In this document: one piece after another, positions 7,572 through 13,816 of the stretch
How positions within the stretch are numbered: the first letter of the stretch is position 1
How the letters are laid out: every line of letters starts with the position of its first letter
From: Gemmatimonadota bacterium
GTDB taxonomy: Bacteria > Gemmatimonadota > Gemmatimonadetes > Longimicrobiales > RSA9
Reading direction: 5' to 3'
NCBI GenBank assembly: GCA_039715185.1
Contig: JBDLIA010000033.1
Location: 1-32,879, forward strand
DNA: 32,879 nucleotides
The notes under the pieces: generated by a model
What the model saw: only the letters and a program-made list of their open reading frames with translations
The model's database searches: none
Told to the model about the DNA's origin: nothing
Position numbers and translations under genes: made by a program

Positions 7572-7614
7572 GCACATCGCAACTCGTTCGAGATTTGAAC
7601 GAGTTGCACATCGC
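7572..7614. repeat. Perfect palindrome flanked by a direct repeat, function unknown
   Basis: CAACTCGTTC (7580-7589) and GAACGAGTTG (7597-7606) form a perfect 10-bp inverted repeat around the 7-base centre GAGATTT. The 9-base direct repeat GCACATCGC flanks it at 7572-7580 and 7606-7614. The stretch 7402-7693 carries no gene; apart from the terminator this is its only visible structure. It looks like a binding site for a dimeric protein, but no adjacent gene clearly uses it. Confidence 0.6.
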
Positions 7615-7693
7615 CAAAGAGAGAGGGTACGCTCGGCGACCCCTTCTCCCCGGGGCGACCCCGCCCACCCGCCTCGGTTGGCGGACGCCGGCC

Positions 7694-8137
7694 CTAGGCC
7701 TTCAGCGCCCGCAGCATCCCCGGCAGCTGCACGATGAACGCGGAGCGCGCGAGCACCACGTCCGCGCCTGCGGCGCGCGCCGCCTGAATCCGGTCGGCGG
7801 CCACGTGCGGCGCGAACGCCACCACCTCGACGTCGGGGAAGCCTTGCTTGGCGGCGCCCACGGCCTCGGCGCCGTCGTGCGCGGCGCCCAGATCGACCAG
7901 CACCAGACGTCGACCCGGCGCGGGCGCGCCTTCCGCGGCGGCCGCCTCGGCCTCAGCCTCGGCCTCGAGCGCGTCCATCAGCGCGCGCTGGTTGCGCACC
8001 AACTGCACCGGCACTCCCGCCGCCGCGCCCGCGCCGCGAATCTTGGAGGCGAAAAGCAGATCGGGGCACAGCGCCAGCACCGACGGAGTCCCGAAACGCA
8101 CCGTGCGTCCTTCTTTCTGCTCCAAATCGTTGTCCAT
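7694..8137 (-). CDS. Pseudo-receiver (degenerate response-regulator-like) protein
   Basis: 147 residues from ATG at 8137; a TTG at 8161 would add eight. The fold pattern is that of a CheY-like receiver: PSVLALCPDLLFASKI (strand 1), LVLVDLG (strand 3 with a possible acceptor Asp), VEVVAFAPHV (strand 4), and VVLARSAF (strand 5). The acidic pair after strand 1 is missing and the conserved Lys of strand 5 is absent, so phosphorylation as in classical receivers is unlikely. An Ala/Glu-rich insert lies near the middle. It is divergent from the PerR-like gene with a 112-base gap. Partner and role are unknown. Confidence 0.6.
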   Translation of the reverse strand: MDNDLEQKEGRTVRFGTPSVLALCPDLLFASKIRGAGAAAGVPVQLVRNQRALMDALEAEAEAEAAAAEGAPAPGRRLVLVDLGAAHDGAEAVGAAKQGFPDVEVVAFAPHVAADRIQAARAAGADVVLARSAFIVQLPGMLRALKA

Positions 8138-8156
8138 CAACCAGTTGGCCCTTTCT

Positions 8157-8179
8157 GTCAATCAAGAATTACTATTGAC
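8157..8179. promoter_or_regulatory. Dyad overlapping the perR-like -35 box
   Basis: GTCAAT (8157-8162) and ATTGAC (8174-8179) form a 6-bp perfect dyad with an A/T-rich 11-base centre. It overlaps the -35 box of the PerR-like gene, a plausible place for autorepression. It does not closely match the Bacillus PerR box, so this is a candidate only. Confidence 0.35.
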
Positions 8180-8203
8180 TCGACCGTCGGTTCCCTCTAG
8201 GTT
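8175..8203 (+). promoter_or_regulatory. Promoter of the PerR-like gene
   Basis: TTGACT at 8175-8180 and TAGGTT at 8198-8203, 17 bases apart; the predicted leader is about 40 bases. The same TTGACT -35 is used by the metalloregulator promoter at 946. Confidence 0.5.
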
Positions 8204-8249
8204 TCGCCACTGGTCGAAGGACGAACGAGCCTTACACGAGCATTAGGTC

Positions 8250-8687
8250 ATGGGACCCGTAACGCAGCGCCACACGGACGACGTTCTGCGCGCAGCCCTG
8301 GACGCCAGCGGGCAGCGCTACACCGAGCAGCGGGCGGCGGTCTACCGCTTTCTGGCCGCGACGAAGTCGCATCCCACCGCGGACGACGTGTTCCTGGCCG
8401 TGCGCTCGGACATCCCCGACATATCGCTCGCGACCGTGTACAAGTCGCTGGAGACGCTGGTCGGCTGCGGGCTCGCAAGCAAGCTGACGTACGGCGACGG
8501 CTCGGCCCGTTACGACGGCCGTACCGACCCGCACCACCACGCCCGCTGCCTGCGCTGCGGCTCGGTCCGCGACATCCCCGGCGACCTGGCGCCGAACGCC
8601 GTGGCGCCGCTGGGACCCGTCGACGGGTTCCAGGTGCAGGGCTATCGCCTCGAGCTGGTCGGGGTCTGCAGCAAGTGCGGCGCCTGA
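8250..8687 (+). CDS. perR: PerR-type peroxide-sensing Fur-family regulator
   Basis: 145 residues with winged-helix (about 20-85) and dimerisation/metal domains. The structural zinc cysteines are complete (Cys100/Cys103 and Cys140/Cys143). The regulatory metal ligands of Bacillus PerR all have counterparts: His41, Asp89, His95, His97 and Asp108. Asp at the last position, rather than Glu, is linked to peroxide sensitivity through iron-catalysed histidine oxidation. The sequence around SHPTADDVF and GDGSARYD follows PerR more closely than Fur. It probably represses oxidative-stress genes. PerR rather than Fur is inferred from ligand positions. Confidence 0.82.
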   Translation: MGPVTQRHTDDVLRAALDASGQRYTEQRAAVYRFLAATKSHPTADDVFLAVRSDIPDISLATVYKSLETLVGCGLASKLTYGDGSARYDGRTDPHHHARCLRCGSVRDIPGDLAPNAVAPLGPVDGFQVQGYRLELVGVCSKCGA

Positions 8688-8692
8688 GCTAG

Positions 8693-9664
8693 CTAAACCA
8701 CAGCCAGTCGGTCGCAGTACCACTCCATCCACGCGTTCGAAACCCCCAGCACGCGCGCGCTGCCGACGATTCGTCTCACCTCGGCGCGGGTGATCTTGGT
8801 CTCGGCGTCGAACACCTCGGGATTCGAGCGGCTGATGGCCAGCGTGCGCACCGCGAACATCAGCGGCAGCAGGCAGAAGAGCCGGATGCCGCGGTGCCTG
8901 CGCGGAATCGCCCGCACGTAGCCGCGCGCGATGTCCAGGTGCCGCTCGGCCTTGTGCACCAGCCGGTCCAGGGCGGCCAGAGCGACCTCGCGGTTCTCGG
9001 GGCGGAACAGGGACGACGCGTCGCCTTCGAAATCGCTCAGAAACGAACGCGGCACGTAGACCCAGCCGCGGTCCCGGTCGGTGTGCAGCCCGCGAATCAC
9101 GTTGACCGTCTGTAGCGCCAATCCGAACTCGCGCGCGGGCTCCATCATGTCCAAGCGCTTGGGGCCCAGCGTGGCCGGCTCGCGGTACGCGAAAAGGTCG
9201 GTCAGCAGGTAGCCCACGCGGCCCGCGACCTCGTGCATGTAGTCGTCGAGGTCCGCCTCGTCGGCGAAGTCGGAGCCGCGCTCCACCCAGCGCGCCATGC
9301 CCAGCGTGGACTCGCGCACGTGGTCGGTCACGATCTCCCTCGCGCGTGCGTCGATCGCCTCCAGTCCCTCGAGGACTTCGCGGGTGTGCCGGGCGACGAG
9401 CGCGTCCGGCGTGGGGTCCGCGGCGGCGTCCAGGACGGGCAGCAACTCGGACGCCGCGCTGGTCCCTCCCAGCACCCCCTCCCACTGCCTCAGCAGGCGG
9501 CTCTTGGCCTCCGGCGCCATCTCCTCGTTGTCCTCCAGATAGTCCGAGACGCGCAGCAGCAGGTACGCGATGCGAATCTCCGCCCGGAGCGGCTCCGGCA
9601 GGAGATCGATCCCGATGGCGAAGGTCCGGCTGGCCTCGCGAAGCAGATCAGGCAGGGTGGGCAT
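8693..9664 (-). CDS. Squalene/phytoene synthase-family protein with altered second Asp motif
   Basis: 323 residues from ATG at 9664. The first Asp-rich motif is intact (RVSDYLEDNEE). The second is changed: where squalene and phytoene synthases have N-x-x-R-D-x-x-E-D, this protein reads NVIRGLHTDRDRGW. The first Asp is therefore Gly and the Glu is Thr. The rest (SRTFAIGIDLLP near the start, YVPRSFL) fits the family, which condenses two prenyl diphosphates head to head. It may make squalene or a carotenoid precursor, or have lost the first half-reaction. No other isoprenoid gene is in the window. The stop lies 5 bases from the convergent PerR-like gene. Confidence 0.75.
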   Translation of the reverse strand: MPTLPDLLREASRTFAIGIDLLPEPLRAEIRIAYLLLRVSDYLEDNEEMAPEAKSRLLRQWEGVLGGTSAASELLPVLDAAADPTPDALVARHTREVLEGLEAIDARAREIVTDHVRESTLGMARWVERGSDFADEADLDDYMHEVAGRVGYLLTDLFAYREPATLGPKRLDMMEPAREFGLALQTVNVIRGLHTDRDRGWVYVPRSFLSDFEGDASSLFRPENREVALAALDRLVHKAERHLDIARGYVRAIPRRHRGIRLFCLLPLMFAVRTLAISRSNPEVFDAETKITRAEVRRIVGSARVLGVSNAWMEWYCDRLAVV

Positions 9665-9762
9665 GGCAGGAACGTGGCCGAACCGCGGCCTTCGGTCAAC
9701 GACACGAGCAGTCCAAGGCAGCATCGGCCGGCGCTGTCCGAGAGTGATGTTACCAGAAACTG

Positions 9763-9775
9763 TGACGAATCGTCA
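9763..9775. promoter_or_regulatory. 13-base palindrome upstream of glnA
   Basis: TGACGAATCGTCA is a perfect palindrome apart from its central base. It lies in the 250-base divergent region between the squalene-synthase-like gene and glnA, next to the A/T-rich stretch ATAAAATAG. It could be an operator for either gene; the binding protein is unknown. Confidence 0.4.
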
Positions 9776-9834
9776 TAAAATAGACGAGATGGACGTTAGA
9801 ATGGGCGTAATCGTGCACGACGTCACCGAAAAAA

Positions 9835-9863
9835 TTGACGCGCGGCACGCCGACGCGTAGCTT
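9835..9863 (+). promoter_or_regulatory. Possible glnA promoter
   Basis: TTGACG at 9835-9840 and TAGCTT at 9858-9863 with 17-base spacing, about 50 bases before the ATG. The start itself is supported by AGGAG at 9899-9903. Confidence 0.45.
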
Positions 9864-9914
9864 GCGTCCTTCTCCAGGATCCCGATCCCCGACAGCACAG
9901 GAGCCGAGCGACAC

Positions 9915-11363
9915 ATGAGCGGAACCGGCACGGCAACGAAGCCCCGCACGGCGGGCGATGGAGAGGCGGTCTTCGCGGACATGGTCCCGGGCCACAAGCT
10001 GCCGCCGCGCGGCGAGCAGCCGGCGGTACCCCGCACGGTGGGCGCATCGCGCCAGGACCTGCTGGGCCTGATGCAGGCCAACTCGGTTCGCTTCCTGCGG
10101 CTCCAGTTCACCGACATCATGGGCGTCATCAAGAACGTCGAGGTGCCCGAGAGCCAGTTCGAGAAGGCGCTGGACGGCGACATCATGATGGACGGCTCCT
10201 CCATCGAAGGGTTCGTTCGCATCGAGGAGTCGGACATGCTCCTCAAGCCGGACTTCGAAACCTTCGCGGTGCTGCCCTGGGGCGACCCCGACAACCGCGT
10301 GGCGCGCCTCATCTGCGACGTGTACACGGCCGACGAGGAGCCCTTTCCGGGCGACCCGCGCAACGTCCTGAAGCGCCAGATCGCGGCCGCCGCCGAGCTG
10401 GGCTACGAAATGATGGCGGGCTGCGAAGCGGAGTTCTTCCTGTTCCAGCGCGCCGCCGACGGCCGACCCACCCGCGTCACCCACGACGCCGGCGGCTACT
10501 TCGACCTCACGCCGGTGGACCTGGGCGAGGTCGCGCGCAGGGACATCGTCAACACGCTGGAGGCGATGGGCTTCGAGGTGGAGGCCGCCCATCACGAGGT
10601 GGCGCCCGGCCAGCACGAGATCGACTTCCGCTACGAGTCGGCGATGGTCACCGCCGACCACCTGGCGACCTTCAAGTTCGTGGTGCGCAACGTAGCGCTG
10701 GCGCACGGCCTGCACGCCACCTTCATGCCCAAGCCGATATTCGGCCAGAACGGCTCGGGGATGCACACCCACCAATCGCTCTTCACCGACGGGAGAAACG
10801 CGTTCCACGACGCCGACGACCCCGACGAGCTGTCGCAGGTAATGCGCGGGTACGTGGCCGGCACGCTCCAGCACGCGCAGGGGTTTTCGGCGATCACGAA
10901 CCCGCTGGTCAACAGCTACAAGCGACTCGTGCCCGGCTACGAGGCGCCCGTCAACGTGGCCTGGTCGCACCGCAACCGCTCGCCCATGGTGCGGATTCCG
11001 GCGCGGCGCGGCATGGGCACGCGCATGGAGCTGCGCATGCCCGATCCGTCAGCCAACCCGTACCTGGCCCTGGCGGTGCAGCTGGGGTCGGGGCTGGACG
11101 GCGTTCGGCAGGGCATGACGCCGCCCGATCCGGTGGACAAGAACATCTTCGCGCTCACGGTGCGGGAGCGCCGGCGCTACAAGATCCGGACGCTGCCGCG
11201 CGACCTGGGCGAGGCGATCGAGCACCTGAAGAAGGACGACGTCGTCAAGGGCGTGCTCGGCGAGCACGTGTTAGAGCACTTCGTGGCGGCCAAGGAACAG
11301 GAATGGGAGGACTACATCACCCAGGTCCATGACTGGGAGATCGAGCGCTACCTGACGTACTAG
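9915..11363 (+). CDS. glnA: Glutamine synthetase, class I-alpha
   Basis: 482 residues. Makes glutamine from glutamate, ammonia and ATP in the cytoplasm as a dodecamer. Visible family blocks: GSSIEGFVRIEESDM, EAEFFLF, the His-rich NGSGMHTHQS, and RIPARRGMGTRMELRMPDPS. Arg102 in the first block corresponds to the feedback-inhibition Arg62 of Bacillus GSI-alpha. The adenylylation loop of GSI-beta (NLYDLPPEE) is absent; the equivalent region reads NIFALTVRERRR. The enzyme is therefore probably controlled by feedback rather than adenylylation. It has about 45 extra N-terminal residues, poorly conserved in look. It converges on the sensor-kinase gene with only 11 bases between stops. Confidence 0.95.
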   Translation: MSGTGTATKPRTAGDGEAVFADMVPGHKLPPRGEQPAVPRTVGASRQDLLGLMQANSVRFLRLQFTDIMGVIKNVEVPESQFEKALDGDIMMDGSSIEGFVRIEESDMLLKPDFETFAVLPWGDPDNRVARLICDVYTADEEPFPGDPRNVLKRQIAAAAELGYEMMAGCEAEFFLFQRAADGRPTRVTHDAGGYFDLTPVDLGEVARRDIVNTLEAMGFEVEAAHHEVAPGQHEIDFRYESAMVTADHLATFKFVVRNVALAHGLHATFMPKPIFGQNGSGMHTHQSLFTDGRNAFHDADDPDELSQVMRGYVAGTLQHAQGFSAITNPLVNSYKRLVPGYEAPVNVAWSHRNRSPMVRIPARRGMGTRMELRMPDPSANPYLALAVQLGSGLDGVRQGMTPPDPVDKNIFALTVRERRRYKIRTLPRDLGEAIEHLKKDDVVKGVLGEHVLEHFVAAKEQEWEDYITQVHDWEIERYLTY

Positions 11364-11378
11364 TGGACAGTCCACTAG
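11360..11378. terminator. Small hairpin holding both convergent stop codons
   Basis: CTAGTGGA (11360-11367), CAG, TCCACTAG (11371-11378): a perfect 8-bp inverted repeat. It contains the glnA stop (TAG at 11361) and, on the other strand, the kinase stop (11375-11377). There is no T run, so a terminator function is uncertain. Confidence 0.4.
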
Positions 11379-12526
11379 CGCTCGTCCTCGGCGGTGTGGC
11401 GCTCGTCGTCCGGGCGCCACACCGCCTCCCGCGGGAACTCCACCCGCACGCAGTGCCCGTCCGGGCCCATGGAGCGCGACATGGTGCCGTCCAGCTCGTC
11501 GCGCGTCAGCGCCTCGACCAGCGACAGCCCGCTGCCCGGGTCTCCCGCCCCGCCCTCCCCAGCGAACCCCCGCCCCCCGTCGCACACCACCGCCCTCACG
11601 GTGCCCTCGGATTCCTCGACGCGCACCGACACGCGGGGCGCGTCGGCGTCGGCACAGCCGTGCTCGAGCGCGTTCGCGACGAGCTCGTTCAGCACGAGCG
11701 CCAGCGCGAAGCCCTGGCGCTCCGACAGCGGCTCCAGCTCCCCGGTGGCCAGGTCCACCTCGGCGTGCCCGTTGGTGGAGGTGCGTAGCCGCAGCAGCAG
11801 CCGCTCGGCCACCTCCACGATGGGCACGCCCCGGTAGGTCTGGTTGCGCAGCGCCTCGTACACGACCAGGAAGGAGCGCATGCGGGTTTCGAGGCTGCGC
11901 AGGGCCTCGGCGGCGGGCCGCGCCGGCTCGCGGTTCCGCTCCAGGCTCACCAGCCCCAGGATCACCGACAGGTTGTTGCGCACGCGGTGGTCGATCTCGC
12001 GCAGGAGCAGCGAGCGCTCCTCGGCGTCGCCGCGCGCGCGCTGGTAGAGTTCGTAGTTCTGATCGGCCAGGTCGGCGAGCCTCTCGTTGGCGGCCTGCAG
12101 CTCGCGCTCGGCGCGGTGGATGCGCAGGCGCGTACGCACGCGGGCCGCGAGCTCGGCGACGCTGAAGGGCTTGGCGACGTAGTCGTCGGCGCCCGCGGCG
12201 AAGGTGCGCAGGACGTCCTCCGAACCGGTGCGCGCGGTGACCATCACCACGGGGAAGAGCGGCCCCCTGCGGGCCTTGATCTGGCGGCAGATCTCCCAGC
12301 CGTCGGTGCCCGGGAGCATGGCGTCCAGGATGACCAGGTCCGCGTCCTCCATGAGCTCCAGAGCCTCGTCTCCGCGGCCGGCGGTGGTGACGTCGAACCC
12401 CTGCCGGTCGAGCACGTCCGCCATGAACTCGCGCGCGGCAGGCTCGTCATCGACTACCAGGATCGCGGGACGCGACCGCGGCACGCGCTCCGCCTCAGCA
12501 ATGCCGGCCGTAAGCTCCTCGGCCAT
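11375..12526 (-). CDS. Receiver-HisKA_2 sensor kinase (PdtaS-like, soluble)
   Basis: 383 residues from ATG at 12526. An N-terminal CheY-like receiver (Asp26/Asp27, acceptor Asp68, Lys119) joins through a coiled coil (about 135-170) to a HisKA_2 dimerisation domain with His180 (EIDHRVRNNLSVILGL). A HATPase domain follows, with N-box LVLNELVANALEHG and glycine loops. There is no membrane helix or sensory PAS/GAF domain, so input probably comes through its own receiver. HisKA_2 kinases such as PdtaS typically pair with ANTAR response regulators, and one is encoded immediately upstream on the same strand. Together they should form a two-component pathway acting on RNA. A GTG at 12571 would start inside the adjacent hairpin and is less likely. 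Confidence 0.85.
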   Translation of the reverse strand: MAEELTAGIAEAERVPRSRPAILVVDDEPAAREFMADVLDRQGFDVTTAGRGDEALELMEDADLVILDAMLPGTDGWEICRQIKARRGPLFPVVMVTARTGSEDVLRTFAAGADDYVAKPFSVAELAARVRTRLRIHRAERELQAANERLADLADQNYELYQRARGDAEERSLLLREIDHRVRNNLSVILGLVSLERNREPARPAAEALRSLETRMRSFLVVYEALRNQTYRGVPIVEVAERLLLRLRTSTNGHAEVDLATGELEPLSERQGFALALVLNELVANALEHGCADADAPRVSVRVEESEGTVRAVVCDGGRGFAGEGGAGDPGSGLSLVEALTRDELDGTMSRSMGPDGHCVRVEFPREAVWRPDDERHTAEDER

Positions 12527-12539
12527 CGTCGATCTCGAT

Positions 12540-12620
12540 CTAGTGTGCCGGCGCGGAAGTCCCGTGTGCACCGAGGCGCGCGGGCCGAATGCCTACGGGA
12601 CTTCTGCAACGGTACACTAG
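12540..12620 (-). repeat. 81-base inverted repeat (long RNA hairpin) between regulator and kinase genes
   Basis: The outer arms CTAGTGTGCCG (12540-12550) and CGGTACACTAG (12610-12620) pair at 10 of 11 positions. After a 5-base internal loop, GAAGTCCCGT (12556-12565) pairs perfectly with ACGGGACTTC (12595-12604), leaving a 29-base loop. In the minus-strand transcript the hairpin begins in the stop codon of the ANTAR regulator gene and ends 13 bases before the kinase ATG. No U tract follows, so it is not a standard terminator. Confidence 0.8.
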
Positions 12621-13210
12621 GGCTGTTCCTGGAGCAGCGGAGCCGCCAGCACGATCTTCTTCGCTAGCTCGACCATGGGCGTGTTCTTGTCCTGGCTGGC
12701 GCGCTGAAGGAAGCGGTAGGCGTCGGCCTCGCCGAGCCCCCGGCTCTTCATCACGAGTCCCTTGGCGCGCTCGATGATCTTGCGCTCGTCCAGCCGCCGC
12801 TTCAGCGAGTCGCGCTCGCTCAGGGTGCGCTGCCAGTCGGCGAAGCGCGTGCGCGCCACCGCTATGGCGGGCGCCAGGTCGCTCGAGTCGACGGGCTTGA
12901 CCAGGTAGTGGAAGATGGGCGCGCTGGCCGCAGCCTGCACCGTCCGCTCGTCGCTGTAGGCCGACAGGATCACCACCGGAATCGGACGCTCGGCGAAGAT
13001 CGCCCTGGCCGCGTCCGGCCCCTCCATGCGCGGCATGCGGATGTCCAGGAAGGCGATGTCCGGCTCCGTCTCGCGGGCCTTCTCGACGGCCTCCTCGCCG
13101 TCGCGCGCGGTGGCGATGACCTCGTGGCCCAGGCTCTTGAGCTGGCTGGCCAGGGCGAGATTGTGGAGGGCTTCATCGTCGGCGATGAGTACCCGAAGGG
13201 ATTGTGCCAT
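12617..13210 (-). CDS. ANTAR-domain response regulator (PdtaR-like)
   Basis: 197 residues from ATG at 13210, with CAGGAG a few bases upstream. Receiver domain: Asp11/Asp12, acceptor Asp56 (FLDIRMPRMEG), Lys105 (YLVKPVD). A coiled coil and a C-terminal ANTAR domain follow, with ERKIIERAKGLVMKSRGL and EADAYRFLQRAS matching the three-helix RNA-binding bundle. Phosphorylated ANTAR proteins dimerise and bind RNA stem-loops, usually to prevent transcription termination. The cognate kinase is probably the next gene on this strand; the long hairpin lies between them. It may be co-transcribed with acpS, 102 bases upstream. Confidence 0.9.
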   Translation of the reverse strand: MAQSLRVLIADDEALHNLALASQLKSLGHEVIATARDGEEAVEKARETEPDIAFLDIRMPRMEGPDAARAIFAERPIPVVILSAYSDERTVQAAASAPIFHYLVKPVDSSDLAPAIAVARTRFADWQRTLSERDSLKRRLDERKIIERAKGLVMKSRGLGEADAYRFLQRASQDKNTPMVELAKKIVLAAPLLQEQP

Positions 13211-13312
13211 GCTCTGCTCCTGCTGCGCCGGCGCGGGGGCCGCGTCGACTTGTTGGTCCCCCCTCACACGCGCACGCACGACCGGTGCCACGCTCCCGTC
13301 CGGCTCCTCGCC

Positions 13313-13723
13313 CTATGCGTCTACCTCATCGCTCAGCGCCGGGTCCACGCCCTCCAGCGTGACCGCCGCGACGGCCACTTCCGCGGCGTGCGTGAGCGCC
13401 AGGTGGACGCGGCGCACTCCTCGCTCGCGGGCGTAACGCGCCGCCTGGCCGTGCAACAACAGCAGTGGTCGCCCGTTCTCCTTGCGCGCGACCTCCACAT
13501 CCCGCCAGCCTCCGTGCGGCCCGACGCCGGTGCCGATGGCCTTGTAGTAGGCCTCCTTGGCGGCGACGCGCGCCGCCAGCGACGGACCGGGGGCCGCCTG
13601 CGCGAGGCAGTGGTCCAGTTCGCGCGCAGTGAACAGGCGCTCGAGCCCGCGCATGCCGCGGCGCTCACGGAGCCGCTGCACGCGTGGAACGGAGACGAGG
13701 TCGATGCCGATTCCAAGGATCAC
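13313..13723 (-). CDS. acpS: Holo-[acyl-carrier-protein] synthase
   Basis: 136 residues from GTG at 13723. Transfers 4'-phosphopantetheine from coenzyme A to acyl carrier protein for fatty acid synthesis. The two diagnostic motifs are present: ILGIGIDLVSVPRV at the N-terminus and RVAAKEAYYKAIGTG in the middle, with the Asp and Glu that bind Mg2+. Length is slightly above the usual 120 to 130. It reads on the minus strand, divergent from the PBP4-like gene, and is followed by the ANTAR regulator gene. Confidence 0.93.
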   Translation of the reverse strand: MILGIGIDLVSVPRVQRLRERRGMRGLERLFTARELDHCLAQAAPGPSLAARVAAKEAYYKAIGTGVGPHGGWRDVEVARKENGRPLLLLHGQAARYARERGVRRVHLALTHAAEVAVAAVTLEGVDPALSDEVDA

Positions 13724-13816
13724 GGCACTAAAGGTAGATCGCGGCTCGGTTCGGGGGAACGCTTTGGTCTGTGAATTGCTCGATGATGGGGCGGGCTTCC
13801 TTCGCGGGGAGGGACG

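Noticed and set aside
7580-7606. T-arm-like sequence (GTTCGAGATTTGAAC) suggesting a tRNA or attachment site.
   Set aside because: No acceptor, D or anticodon arm can be built around it, and no integrase gene is near.
8133-8161. TTGACA on the minus strand as -35 box for the pseudo-receiver gene.
   Set aside because: The matching -10 position (GATGGA) is poor and overlaps the chosen start codon.
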